The notes under the pieces: model-generated
Told to the model about the DNA's origin: nothing
Database searches by the model: none
The model's input: only the letters and a program-made list of their open reading frames with translations
In this document: positions 24,553 to 33,722 of the stretch, piece after piece
How positions within the stretch are numbered: the stretch's first letter is position 1
Layout: each line of letters begins with the position of its first letter
Assembly: GCF_052118845.1 (NCBI RefSeq)
Contig: NZ_JBQKGJ010000004.1
Coordinates: 62,001-126,000, forward strand
Reading direction: 5' to 3'
Length of the DNA stretch: 64,000 nucleotides
From: Bilifractor sp002394235
GTDB lineage: Bacteria; Bacillota; Clostridia; Lachnospirales; Lachnospiraceae
Made by a program: the position numbers and the translations under genes

Positions 24553-27500
24553 TCAGCTGATTCTCCACCTCACATGACTTCCATTGTCATCCTTCACCAC
24601 CTGCAGCTGATCCTCGATCTCCTGTCTCAGTTCTGTCACATGCGAAATGATGCCGATCAGCTTCGTTCCGCCGTCCATCTCCTTGAGAACACGCACTGCC
24701 TGGTCCCTGGCATGGTCATCCAGCGATCCGAACCCTTCGTCGATGAACATGATGTCCGGATGGATCGAGGCGGAGCTTTCCTGAATCTGATCCGCGAGGC
24801 CGAGTGCCAGTGAAAGAGCTGCCATAAAGGATTCCCCTCCGGAAAGTGTCCGCACCTCCCGTTCCTGACCGTTGATAAAGGAGTAGACCATGAGGTCCAG
24901 CCCACGGTTTCTCCCCTCTCCCGCCATCGAATCCTCTACCATCCGCAGCTCGTACTGTCCCGCTGACATTTCCGAGAACCGGATGTTCGCCGCGTGCAGA
25001 ATCCTGCGAAGATAATATCTCTGAACAAAGGTTTCGATATCCATTCTCGCACCGGTCACCTTCCCCGCAAGGCGATTGTACAGGCTGTCAATCCGCGAAA
25101 ATTCCTCCGCGATTCTTCCTCGCTCCCGCAGAACGGACGCAAGCTTCCGGTATGCCGCAGAATCCGCCCGGAAGATCTCCCTGACACGTTCTCTCTCTGC
25201 CTGAACCCTGCGATACCTCTCTTCTTCCTGATCTCTCTTCCTGCCAAGCGCATCCAGATCCGGTTTCGTCTGACCGCCGACCGCCTTGCGGGCAGTATCC
25301 AGCGCGCCCTGTGCAGATGCCTTCTCGCGCTGGAAACGTTCGATCTTCTCCTGAAGACGGGAGGCTTCCTCACGCGTATGTTCTTCCAGAACGTTCATCC
25401 ATTCCTTTTCCGTCAGATTCTTCTCCTTGAGCAGCGTCCGGTAACTCACTTCCCGCTCCTTCGCTGTTTTCTTCTGCTGCGGAAGAGATCGTTCAAGCCG
25501 CGCGATCAGCGTCTCTGTCTTTTCTTTTTCTGCTCTGGCTCTCAGAGCCCCGTCTCTTGCCAGCTGATAGCCCTCTTCCGCCTTCTGCTTCTTCTCCTCT
25601 GCCTCTCGAAGAACACGCGCGGCATCTTCCTCCGTTTCGAAATCCCTGCGCTCCATCAGCTGCTGGTACTGAGCCTTCGCCGCGGCGAGAGCCGCCCTGT
25701 CGTCGGATGCCCTTCGAACAGCCTCATCCTTGATCTGAAGGAGGGCTTTGCTCTGCTCCTCCCAGGCTTCCAGAGACTGATTCAGCTCCGCAAGTCTCCG
25801 ATACGACCGCTCCAGCTCTTCCTTCTTCGTTTCCAGTTCCCTCCGCCACCGCTTCATCGCTTCTGACATCTCCATAAATGACGGCTTCTCTGATAGTGAC
25901 ACCTCCGGGATCACCTCGATCAGATGCTTACGGAATTCTTCAAGCCCGGCGCGCGCCTGCTTTCTTTTTTCTTCCAGAAGATCCGCGGCCGCCTTCGCAG
26001 CCGCTGCCCTTTCTGTCATGATCCGGCTGCTATTCCCGACCTCCTCCGCGAGAGTGTCAATATCCTCTTTCGTCAGATTCGTATGCCGTTCCGGCAGCCG
26101 GCAAGGATCTGGGTGAATTCTTGACCCGCAGACGGGACAGGGTTCGCCCTCGACAAGCCTGGCGGCAAGAAAACCTGCCTGATCGTTCAGGAACTCTGTC
26201 TGCCGCTGGTTGTATTCACTGTTCTTTTTCTGATACTCCTGCCAGGCATCTCTGTATTCCTCCGCGGCTTTTTCCGCTGTTTTCTTCTGCTCTGAATACT
26301 CACCCGCTGCCTCTGATACCCTGGTTTTCTCCTCGAGGAGCCGGTTATATCCGGTCAGAGTATTCTCCCGGAAGAGATTCCACCGCACATCCGCATCCGC
26401 AAGACGTGATTTCTCCCCGGTCCACTTCTCCTTCTGCGTTTCAAGTCTCTTCCGTTCTTCTTCCGCCGCGACTGCTGCCTTATTTGATGCGGCTGCCTTC
26501 TTCTCCCGATCCGCTACGGCTTCCCCTGCCTCCGTAATCTGACGAAAAAGATCCCTCGCTTTTGACACATGTTCCCTTATCTTTGTAAACCGGTCCGCCT
26601 CCTGCCGGCGGTTATCATCCGCCGTCTTCTCCAGATCCATCGTCTTCTCATATGCCGTTCTTTGATCCGGCAGCGCCGCCTCAAGCCGGTTCAGCTCCTT
26701 CCCGGTTTCTTCCGCCGTCTGAGCGGCTTCCTGAAGGCTCCTGAAGACCTGTCTGACCTCGATGGCATTCTGAATCGACCGGATCAGCTCACCTTCCGCG
26801 CGGATCTCCTCCTCATGCGCCCGGCATCCGGCCAGCACCTTCTCCGCATCCTCCATCTGCCGGAATGATCGCAGAATTCCCTCGGCCTTCGCATAGGCTT
26901 CCCGCGTCAGATCTCTCGAGGTACATGAGTCCCTGTAATCCTTTTCCAGCTCTTCCTTCCTCGAGTTCATATATTCGTTCAGAAGAGAAAGTTCCTCCAG
27001 AAGGCTCTCCGCTTCCGCGACATTCAGTCTGTCGCCGTCGATCACCTGCTGTTTATCCGCCTGTATCACTCCGGCGCGCACGTATTCTTCCGGCACCTCG
27101 ATGTGTCCGGCCTCCAGACGGCAGGCCGTCCGGACCTCTGCGATATCGGAGAGCTTCTCCTTCCTTCTCCTGGCCAGCTCGTCGACGATGTTCTGATATT
27201 TTTCGGTCCGGAAAAGTTTCCGGAAGATTTCTTTTTTCTTATTCGAGTCCGCCCGCAGAACCTCCATGAATTCTCCCTGCGCGATCATGGCGACCTGCGT
27301 GAACTGCGTCTTTGTAAGGCCGATAATATCGACAAGCTTCGCGTCGGTTTCCTTCTGCGGATATACGGATCCGTCCGGCATCTCCAGCGATACGGATTCC
27401 GATTCCATGCGGCTTCCCTTACCGCGCTTCAGCGCTCGGAGGTGACGGGGAACCCGGCGCACCCGGTACTCCTCAGAAACGGTCCCCGCCTTTTCTGAAA

Positions 27501-27750
27501 AGGTCAGCTCCACATAGGGCTCTGTCCGGATATCAGAATACTGGCTTTGCAGTTCCTCACCGTCCTTACGGTTCCGGTTTGAGCTTGCCTCTCCGTACAG
27601 AGCAAAGACAATCGCGTCGAATATGGTGGTCTTTCCGGACCCGGTATCCCCGGTAATCAGAAAGAGATTCTGGTCCGGCTTTGTGAAATCTATCTCCGTT
27701 CTCTGTCCGTACGACCCGAACGATTGCATGACGAGTCTGATCGGTCTCAT
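24553..27750 (-). CDS. sbcC: Exonuclease SbcCD subunit C (SMC/Rad50-like ATPase)
   Basis: 1065 residues. N-terminal Walker A ITGDTGSGKTTIFDAI, two long coiled coils, a Rad50 zinc hook at about residue 540 (PCPVCGSRIHP), and the C-terminal signature LSGGESFMAALSLAL followed by Walker B IMFIDEGFGSLDD. With SbcD it forms the nuclease that opens hairpins, trims protein-blocked ends and processes palindromes. Start overlaps the sbcD stop (ATGA). Low-complexity Glu/Lys/Arg content of the arms is normal for the family. Confidence 0.96.
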   Translation of the reverse strand: MRPIRLVMQSFGSYGQRTEIDFTKPDQNLFLITGDTGSGKTTIFDAIVFALYGEASSNRNRKDGEELQSQYSDIRTEPYVELTFSEKAGTVSEEYRVRRVPRHLRALKRGKGSRMESESVSLEMPDGSVYPQKETDAKLVDIIGLTKTQFTQVAMIAQGEFMEVLRADSNKKKEIFRKLFRTEKYQNIVDELARRRKEKLSDIAEVRTACRLEAGHIEVPEEYVRAGVIQADKQQVIDGDRLNVAEAESLLEELSLLNEYMNSRKEELEKDYRDSCTSRDLTREAYAKAEGILRSFRQMEDAEKVLAGCRAHEEEIRAEGELIRSIQNAIEVRQVFRSLQEAAQTAEETGKELNRLEAALPDQRTAYEKTMDLEKTADDNRRQEADRFTKIREHVSKARDLFRQITEAGEAVADREKKAAASNKAAVAAEEERKRLETQKEKWTGEKSRLADADVRWNLFRENTLTGYNRLLEEKTRVSEAAGEYSEQKKTAEKAAEEYRDAWQEYQKKNSEYNQRQTEFLNDQAGFLAARLVEGEPCPVCGSRIHPDPCRLPERHTNLTKEDIDTLAEEVGNSSRIMTERAAAAKAAADLLEEKRKQARAGLEEFRKHLIEVIPEVSLSEKPSFMEMSEAMKRWRRELETKKEELERSYRRLAELNQSLEAWEEQSKALLQIKDEAVRRASDDRAALAAAKAQYQQLMERRDFETEEDAARVLREAEEKKQKAEEGYQLARDGALRARAEKEKTETLIARLERSLPQQKKTAKEREVSYRTLLKEKNLTEKEWMNVLEEHTREEASRLQEKIERFQREKASAQGALDTARKAVGGQTKPDLDALGRKRDQEEERYRRVQAERERVREIFRADSAAYRKLASVLRERGRIAEEFSRIDSLYNRLAGKVTGARMDIETFVQRYYLRRILHAANIRFSEMSAGQYELRMVEDSMAGEGRNRGLDLMVYSFINGQEREVRTLSGGESFMAALSLALGLADQIQESSASIHPDIMFIDEGFGSLDDHARDQAVRVLKEMDGGTKLIGIISHVTELRQEIEDQLQVVKDDNGSHVRWRIS

Positions 27751-28898
27751 GGCAGTTCCTCCCCCACTGTATTGATGACATCCTCCAGAAGGCTTCTCTC
27801 CCCCTCATCCGGGTTGCCCAGGAATGAACAGCAGAGATCATAGGTATCCATGACAGCCTCTCCTGTATATTCCGCCTGATAATCAACCCCCGGCAGTCCC
27901 TCTCTCCTGATTTCCAGAAGATTAGGAAATGCGCTTCGTATACGGTCCTGCAGATCCAGCGCATCCGCCTCCTGTATATCCGTGAGCGTCACAACCGCGT
28001 AGTCCTCGCATCCCTGCCGGAGAACCTCCTCCAGATCTCCCCGCACAATGCGGATCTGCCTCAGCGGCGTAAGCGGAAGAACGGAGACAGACCGCTCTCC
28101 CTTCCTCCCCAGATTCACCTCGACAATTCCTTTCTGCTGACCGGCCTCACTGACCGAGCACGCCATCGGCGTCCCGCAGTACCGCGCATACTCACTGCCG
28201 ACCCGCATCGGCTTGTGGATATGTCCAAGCGCCGCATAATCAAATCTCTGAAGAACATCCGCCGTTACACGGTCGATATTTCCGATCGTCAGGATCTCGG
28301 AATCCATGCGCTCAACATCCGTTGCATTCGCTCCCTTCGGAAGGTAGAACTGATGACTCACGAGAACATTCCGTTCCCGTGTGTCAATCTCCTCTCTGTC
28401 CAGCAGCCGGTGTATCGTCTCGTCGTAGCTGAATCCGCTTCCGTCTTCCTTCACCCCGATAACATTCCGCACCATGGAGGGCCGCACAAAAGGAAGCAGG
28501 TAAAAATGGACCGCACCGTATTCATCCCGGAGGGTCACCTGCTCCACATGATCCTCTTCCCTCTGTGGAGGAATTCCGATCATGTGGATTCGCTCTCTGT
28601 TCAGGATTCTCCGGAACAGATTCACGCGGGGCGCGCTGTCGTGGTTCCCGCTGATCATCATAATCTCAGCATCCGGAACTGCCTTCCGGAGCCCGGAGAT
28701 GAAGTCATCAAATATCTCCACTGCTTCTGCCGATGGCACAGACTTGTCATAGATATCTCCGGCGATCAGAACGGCGTCCGGCTTCTCGGCCTCCGCCTTT
28801 TCAACAATCTCCCGGAGAATAAACCGCTGATCTTCACCGAGATCCCGATTGATCAGCTTCAGACCGATATGAAGATCCGATAAATGAAAAAATTTCAA
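27747..28898 (-). CDS. sbcD: Exonuclease SbcCD subunit D (Mre11-like nuclease)
   Basis: 383 residues. Metallophosphoesterase motifs in order: HLSDLHIG, AGDIYDKSVPS, ISGNHDSAPR, VSHQFYLP and ALGHIHKP, i.e. all Mn-binding motifs of the Mre11/SbcD family, then a C-terminal capping domain. Starts with TTG (TTGA overlap with the stop of the WYL gene), with GGAG seven bases upstream. Partner of SbcC, whose gene overlaps it by 4 bases; stoichiometric coupled synthesis is expected. Confidence 0.96.
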   Translation of the reverse strand: MKFFHLSDLHIGLKLINRDLGEDQRFILREIVEKAEAEKPDAVLIAGDIYDKSVPSAEAVEIFDDFISGLRKAVPDAEIMMISGNHDSAPRVNLFRRILNRERIHMIGIPPQREEDHVEQVTLRDEYGAVHFYLLPFVRPSMVRNVIGVKEDGSGFSYDETIHRLLDREEIDTRERNVLVSHQFYLPKGANATDVERMDSEILTIGNIDRVTADVLQRFDYAALGHIHKPMRVGSEYARYCGTPMACSVSEAGQQKGIVEVNLGRKGERSVSVLPLTPLRQIRIVRGDLEEVLRQGCEDYAVVTLTDIQEADALDLQDRIRSAFPNLLEIRREGLPGVDYQAEYTGEAVMDTYDLCCSFLGNPDEGERSLLEDVINTVGEELP

Positions 28899-29935
28899 GA
28901 TTCCGCTCCTTCCTTCTTTCTTGTCCTTTCCCCTGAAATTTCCAGCACGGCATCATACCGCTCCGCGACCTGCCCCAAATACTCCAGATACGCCCGTCTG
29001 GTCCTCTCGGGACGCAGAATCTGAATGCCGCTCCCAAGCGCTGTCAGCCACCCGAAAAACTGAGGGCTTACTGTAACCGGAACCATCACCGTGAATCGGT
29101 CCGCACCCGCCGGGATCAGTATTGAATCGATGCCGAACCGGTCGATGATCACACCCGCAAACCGGTTGTCGCAGATCAGTGTCACCCTGACATCCTCCCC
29201 GGAGAACATCCCGAAGGTCTTCTTCTCAAAGACTGCAGGATCAAAATCCTTCGCCAGATTCTTCCCCTCTCTCGGCTCAGGTTCGATCTCAAGATTCATC
29301 ATCTTGTCCACCCGATAGTGACGCATCATGTCACTTTCCTTTTCATACGCGATCAGATAATAGTTCTCATCATCCCAGATCAATGCCCACGGGCTGACGC
29401 GGTAGCGGGCGCCGTTTCTTCTGAAGCGATATTCCTTCCGCACCGTCCATTCCACGTACTGAAAGGTAATCTGCCGGTTTTCATAGATCGCGCTGTGAAT
29501 GGCATCCGTCACGTAGAAAACTGTCTCATTCTTTGCTTTCGGACGGTTGTACAGAATAATCTGTTTCTCAAGCAGCTTTCGCTGAGGCTCTCCGACGAAG
29601 CCGATCAACTTCTCAATCAGCTCCCCGGATTTCTTCTCGGTGATCGACTTCGACACCTGAACCGCGTCCACCAGCATACGCAGTTCCGGAATCTCAAATT
29701 CACGCTCACCAATAAAATACCCGTGGTCTCTGCCCTTCCGTATGACAATGTCTGCGCCCCATTCTCTCAGCGTATCAATATCACTGTATATACTCCTCCT
29801 GTCGGTCTCTATATTGTAGCGCCCCTTCAGAATATTCCCCAGCTCCGAAGCGGACAGGATGTGGTCCTCATCTGTCATCTCCCGCAGAATCGAATAAATA
29901 TAGAGCATTCTGAGCTTCTGTCTCTGTACAGCCAT
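28895..29935 (-). CDS. WYL-domain transcriptional regulator
   Basis: 346 residues. N-terminal winged helix-turn-helix (LRMLYIYSILREMTDEDHIL, RSIYSDIDTLREWGAD), a WYL domain about 140-230 (ITFQYVEW, YRVSPWALIWDDENYYLIAY) and a C-terminal WCX region. WYL regulators bind nucleic-acid ligands and often control DNA damage or phage defence genes. It is the first gene of an operon with sbcD and sbcC, each overlapping the next by 4 bases, so it probably tunes SbcCD in response to DNA damage. GGAGG lies four bases before the ATG. Confidence 0.92.
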   Translation of the reverse strand: MAVQRQKLRMLYIYSILREMTDEDHILSASELGNILKGRYNIETDRRSIYSDIDTLREWGADIVIRKGRDHGYFIGEREFEIPELRMLVDAVQVSKSITEKKSGELIEKLIGFVGEPQRKLLEKQIILYNRPKAKNETVFYVTDAIHSAIYENRQITFQYVEWTVRKEYRFRRNGARYRVSPWALIWDDENYYLIAYEKESDMMRHYRVDKMMNLEIEPEPREGKNLAKDFDPAVFEKKTFGMFSGEDVRVTLICDNRFAGVIIDRFGIDSILIPAGADRFTVMVPVTVSPQFFGWLTALGSGIQILRPERTRRAYLEYLGQVAERYDAVLEISGERTRKKEGAES

Positions 29936-29951
29936 AGTACCTCCATAAAAT

Positions 29952-29976
29952 CGAACATGTATTCTTCTAAATTATA
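29952..29976 (-). promoter_or_regulatory. WYL-sbcDC promoter region with LexA-like box
   Basis: Minus-strand TATAAT at 29971-29976 is followed by CGAACATGTATTC (29952-29964 on the plus strand), which matches the Gram-positive LexA box CGAACRNRYGTTYG at most positions, with two mismatches in the second half. A canonical -35 is not evident. Confidence 0.45.
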
Positions 29977-30029
29977 TCATCCCACTTTCCCTTCTGTCTG
30001 CATATTTTTGTACAATGTAACTAGTATAT

Positions 30030-30075
30030 TCTTCGAATACACAGGCAGAGGCGGCGCACGCAAGAAGCGTACAGG
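30030..30075 (-). repeat. Dispersed extragenic repeat copy (truncated)
   Basis: Reverse-orientation fragment of the repeat family described at 40461-40520: TTCGAATACACAGGCAGAGG then GCGCACGCAAGAAGCGT. It lies upstream of the WYL operon in a 370-base stretch (29936-30308) with no gene. Confidence 0.55.
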
Positions 30076-30173
30076 ACCCCTTCCTGACCCGCTGTTCCTG
30101 CCGTCTCCAAAGAAAGGAGCTTCACGCATCAAGCGCCCGCAGGAGCCTCAATATGAATATCCGGATCGCAGAA

Positions 30174-30212
30174 GGCAGGAGGCTGTCTCCTTCAGGGAAA
30201 CAGCCTCCTGCC
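30174..30212. terminator. Stem-loop after proA
   Basis: Thirteen-base arms GGCAGGAGGCTGT/ACAGCCTCCTGCC around a 13-base loop, about 100 bases past the proA stop; the minus strand continues TTCTG. Probably the proA terminator. Confidence 0.6.
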
Positions 30213-30308
30213 ATATCATCTGATCATCCATATTTTTCCATCCGTACCGGATTCTGTACCAGATATCATGCACATCCTCTGATATGCCTGTCCGGTCTGA
30301 AACCGGCA

Positions 30309-31589
30309 TCATGATACAATATCCCGAAAATGGAACTCCTTCTTACCGGACGCATAGTCCCCGACGATCTGGCCGTGACCGTACAGCTTGTATTTGTAGG
30401 TCACCAGCCCATCGAGTCCAACCGGCCCTCTCGCGTGAATTTTTCCGGTGCTGATCCCGACCTCCGCCCCGAACCCATAGCGGAACCCGTCCGCGAATCT
30501 CGTAGAGCAGTTCTGGTATACGCCGGCAGAGTCCACCAGTTCCATGAATCGCTCCGCCGTCTCATCATTCTCCGTAATGATGCAGTCGGTGTGATGAGAT
30601 CCGAAGCGGTTGATGTGGTCGACCGCTTCTTCCAGATCATTCACCAGTTTCACGGAAACGATGAGATCCAGATACTCCCGGAACTGATCCTCGTCGATGG
30701 TCTCACCCCCGATCATCGAAGTGACCTCTTCGGTCCCGCGGATCTCCACACCCTCCTTCCGCAGTGCCTCCGCAAGCTTCGGAAGAAATGCCGGCGCAAC
30801 CGACCGGTTCACAAGCAGCGTCTCCACCGCATTGCAGGCGGCAGTATACTGCGTCTTCGCGTCGATGATGATCGGAATTGCCTTCTCAAAATCCGCGTCC
30901 TTGTCCACGTAAATATGACAGATACCGTCGGCGTGCCCCATGACCGGAATCTTTGTGTGATCCATAATATAGCGCACAAAACGGTTTGATCCTCTCGGAA
31001 TCAGAAGATCCACGCAGTCATCACAATCCAGAAGCTCATCGATCTCATTGTGCTGTTCCGCCTGTATCATGCAGTATTCCGGGAGTCCTCCGGCGACCGC
31101 GGCTTCGTGAATCACCCGGAAGAGGACACGGTTAGTCTCCGCCGTCTCACGTCCGCCCTTCAGGACCGCACAGTTTCCGCTCTTGATACAGAGCGATGAA
31201 ATCTGAACCAGCGCATCGGGACGGGCTTCGAAGATAACACCGATGACACCAATCGGACAGGTGACGCGCTTCAGCAGCAGTCCCTTATCCAGTTCCCGTA
31301 CCAGCGTTTCCCGATGGATCGGATCCGGAAGGCTTATCAGGAGCCGGATTCCCTTTTCCACATCCGCAAGCTTTTCTTCACTGAATTTCAGTCTCTTCCG
31401 AATCGCCGGCGCGACCTGTTCCGCATCGGCTCTCTCAAGATCCTTCCGGTTCGCCGCGAAAATCTCTTCCTTATGACGTTCCAGACTCTCCCCGATCAAT
31501 TTCAGAACATGATTTCTCTGTTCCAGGGTAGACGAAGCGACTTGCGGCGCGACCCGCTTCATTTTGCGAACTTCTTCTCTGATCTCCAT
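30309..31589 (-). CDS. proA: Gamma-glutamyl phosphate reductase (glutamate-5-semialdehyde dehydrogenase)
   Basis: 426 residues; reduces gamma-glutamyl phosphate with NADPH to glutamate semialdehyde in proline synthesis. Seen: VIGVIFEARPDALVQISSLC, the nucleotide-binding LKGGRETAETN, LIPRGSNRFVRYI, the catalytic Cys in QYTAACNAVETL, and GLDGLVTYKYKL at the end. The ATG at 31589 has an AGAGG site seven bases upstream and matches family length; the open frame continues to 31838 but the extra residues have no family match. The partner proB is not in the window, which is unusual because the two are commonly adjacent. Confidence 0.95.
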   Translation of the reverse strand: MEIREEVRKMKRVAPQVASSTLEQRNHVLKLIGESLERHKEEIFAANRKDLERADAEQVAPAIRKRLKFSEEKLADVEKGIRLLISLPDPIHRETLVRELDKGLLLKRVTCPIGVIGVIFEARPDALVQISSLCIKSGNCAVLKGGRETAETNRVLFRVIHEAAVAGGLPEYCMIQAEQHNEIDELLDCDDCVDLLIPRGSNRFVRYIMDHTKIPVMGHADGICHIYVDKDADFEKAIPIIIDAKTQYTAACNAVETLLVNRSVAPAFLPKLAEALRKEGVEIRGTEEVTSMIGGETIDEDQFREYLDLIVSVKLVNDLEEAVDHINRFGSHHTDCIITENDETAERFMELVDSAGVYQNCSTRFADGFRYGFGAEVGISTGKIHARGPVGLDGLVTYKYKLYGHGQIVGDYASGKKEFHFRDIVS

Positions 31590-31834
31590 TTCTCTGACCT
31601 CTTTTCTGTCAAACTGACCGCTCCCGCAGGCGAATCCGCAGCGCCAGCCTTCCCGCCGTCCCGCGGACCTTTGAACACGGACCGCTCCCGCAGGCTTCCG
31701 GTTCATACGTGCAGCCATCCAATCATACATCATTTTCAAACGCTGGAATGACCGTCGCCGCGCGGCTGACAAGACCGACAAGCCAGCGGTTCTGCAAGGC
31801 ACTGCTTTCCCGTCCGGATCTTTACAACAGTCTC

Positions 31835-32734
31835 TCACTCCAGATGCTTCTCGAAATTACCCGAGATATTGACACCGGAATTTTCAACGACAAAGGCATC
31901 CGGATCAAATTCACGGACCAGCCGTCTCAGTCTCGGTGCCTCGTACTTGTCTACAATTACATAGAGAATATTTACATCATTTCCGCTGAATCCGCCTTTT
32001 CCCTCCCATCTCGTCACCGATCTGCGAAGCTCCCGGATGATGCTTTTTTCCAGAGCCTCTACATCCTGCTGTGTGATGATGTGAAATTCTTCCTTGATGT
32101 TCTGCGAATAGAACCGGTCAAGCGCATACGATGTGATAAACGCGGAAAAAAGCGAATAGATCAGAATGTCAATCGGATAATTGAAGGCCATAATGGCAAA
32201 TACGACAATATTGACGTACAGGTTAGCATGTCCAACGCTGGCCCCGTTTCTCTGATGTACAATCAGCACACCGATCAGATCCATTCCTCCGTCACAGGCT
32301 CCCATCCTCAGCATCAGTCCCATCATCGCGCCGCAGATTACCCCTCCGATCAGAGCGGCAGCCAGACGGTTGTCCACCAGCGCCTGCCTGGGAACCGGAA
32401 GCAGTACAAGGAACACGGATTCCGCTGTAATACCGAGAATTGTCTTCGCGAAATAGAGCTTTCCCATCAGCTTGTGTGCCAGAATCAGAAACGGAATATT
32501 GACCAGATAATAGAGGATACCCGCAACGTCAACGCTCCCGAATCTGAGTCCGACAACCGATGTCAGGAAGGAACGCAGCAGCTGACACAGTCCCAGAACT
32601 CCGCCGGTATAAAGACCCGCAGGCACGATGAAAAAATTAATACCCACCGCGTAAATAAATGTACCAAGAAGAAGCACCATAATCCGCTGAGCCTCATATC
32701 TCTTCCCGCTCTGTGATAGATGAATCCTGTGCAT
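31835..32734 (-). CDS. YitT family membrane protein
   Basis: 299 residues: five or six membrane segments in the first two thirds (LLGTFIYAVGINFFIVPAGL, GGVICGAMMGLML) and a C-terminal cytosolic DUF2179 domain (HIITQQDVEALEKSIIREL, VDKYEAPRLRRLVREFDPD). YitT proteins are widespread in Firmicutes; transport of small molecules has been suggested but function is open. The segment 31590-31834 between it and proA contains a 16-base direct repeat (GACCGCTCCCGCAGGC, twice) and no gene. Confidence 0.9.
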   Translation of the reverse strand: MHRIHLSQSGKRYEAQRIMVLLLGTFIYAVGINFFIVPAGLYTGGVLGLCQLLRSFLTSVVGLRFGSVDVAGILYYLVNIPFLILAHKLMGKLYFAKTILGITAESVFLVLLPVPRQALVDNRLAAALIGGVICGAMMGLMLRMGACDGGMDLIGVLIVHQRNGASVGHANLYVNIVVFAIMAFNYPIDILIYSLFSAFITSYALDRFYSQNIKEEFHIITQQDVEALEKSIIRELRRSVTRWEGKGGFSGNDVNILYVIVDKYEAPRLRRLVREFDPDAFVVENSGVNISGNFEKHLE

Positions 32735-33163
32735 TCCGGCATCTCTCCTCTCATTAATCAGTTCCGTCCCGCGTCTCGAAATCCCAGCCTGCCCCGGCCG
32801 TTACAGCATTGCAAATTTGAAAACAGTCTACCATAAACCGCCATAAACTTCCATACCAAAACCTGCGCATACACCTGCCGCCCGCCCCGGCTGTTTCTGT
32901 TAACGATTATCCGGTACGGGGAATAATATCCTGCCTTTATCCGGACAGTACCTGCCTTCAGAAGTCTGCGGACGGACCGTGTCATCAAACTGTACTTTCC
33001 CCGCCTTTCAGACAAGCCGTAAATCCGTGTGCAGCAGCAAAAAATGACTGATATCGGGATGATTTTGACAAGACATTCATATATTCGTCATATATATTCG
33101 TAAAGCAGAGCAAAAGGTCTATAGACTGCCGTTATAATCCGCACGACAAAGAGAGGATAAGAG
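32735..33163. other. Intergenic region, no gene
   Basis: An 85-codon minus frame (32758-33015) lacks a ribosome binding site and any recognisable family. CCATAAAC-type short repeats occur near 32832-32860. A TTGACA hexamer at 33065-33070 followed by two direct TCATATATTCG-like repeats probably belongs to the promoter of the small gene at 33164. Confidence 0.5.
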
Positions 33164-33406
33164 ATGAAAATCAATAACATCACGAATGTTGAGAAATTTT
33201 TTGAAATCGTAGACAGCTGCAAGGGAAGAGTGGAACTGGTTACTGCCGAGGGTGACACGCTGAACCTGAAATCAAAGCTCAGCCAGTATGTATCCCTGGC
33301 AAACATTTTTTCCAATGAGGCTGCTATTCCGGAGCTCGAGATCATCGCTTCTGATCCGGAAGATATCCGCAAGCTCATGAACTTCATGATCGACGGAAAT
33401 GCGTAA
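33164..33406 (+). CDS. Small acidic protein of unknown function
   Basis: 80 residues, soluble, acidic, with no Cys after residue 19. Sequence VEKFFEIVDSCKGRVELVTAEGDTLNLKSKLSQYVSL (quoted in parts: FFEIVDSC, VELVTAEGDTLNLKSKL) shows a helix-strand-strand-helix pattern; the last helix is DPEDIRKLMNFMID. I recognise similar short proteins only vaguely from Lachnospiraceae and give no function. AGAGG lies seven bases before the ATG, a strong terminator follows, and a TTGACA box precedes, so it is a real monocistronic gene. Confidence 0.75.
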   Translation: MKINNITNVEKFFEIVDSCKGRVELVTAEGDTLNLKSKLSQYVSLANIFSNEAAIPELEIIASDPEDIRKLMNFMIDGNA

Positions 33407-33443
33407 GAAACGCGTGCAGGAAGCCCTATGCGGCTATCTGTCC

Positions 33444-33484
33444 AAAAACGGCAGGATCTCCGAAAAGGCGATCCTGCCGTTTTT
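33444..33484 (+). terminator. Strong Rho-independent terminator
   Basis: Perfect 15-base arms AAAAACGGCAGGATC/GATCCTGCCGTTTTT around an 11-base loop, 38 bases after the small gene; the A/T ends let it work on both strands. Confidence 0.9.
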
Positions 33485-33497
33485 CTGCGTGTGCCCA

Positions 33498-33600
33498 CAT
33501 AGTGGATAAAGCCATCCGCTCTGCTACTTATCAGCTCTCACCACTGCCGCACGCGCCGGCTTCGTTAGTCTGTCGCGGCATTAGCCTCGCCGTTTCACAC
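33498..33600 (+). repeat. Dispersed extragenic repeat copy
   Basis: Matches the segment 41964-42060 over about 95 bases (ATAAAGCCA, then CTGCCGCA, GGCTTCGTTAGTCTG, CCGTTTCACAC versus CGACTTCGTCGGTCTG, CCGCTTCACAC). No coding potential. Confidence 0.6.
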
Positions 33601-33608
33601 CCCAAAAA

Positions 33609-33722
33609 CCCCTCTGACTTTCGAATACCGCTCTGAATATCGAATACTCTTCCGAATTCCGAATACCCCTCTGACTTTCGAATATCTCTCTGAATATCGA
33701 ATATCCCTCTGAGTATTATTCA
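33609..33722. repeat. Six 19-bp tandem repeats
   Basis: Exactly six 19-base units (33609, 33628, 33647, 33666, 33685, 33704), each close to CCCCTCTGACTTTCGAATA. Units 1 and 4 are identical and 2 and 5 nearly so, giving a 57-base higher-order period. The last unit contains the stop codon of the lysozyme-like gene. Confidence 0.9.

Noticed and set aside
31590..31838. N-terminal extension of ProA
   Set aside because: The added residues match nothing in the family; ATG 31589 with AGAGG gives the family length.
32758..33015. 85-codon minus-strand frame
   Set aside because: No ribosome binding site, odd composition, no family; treated as spacer.
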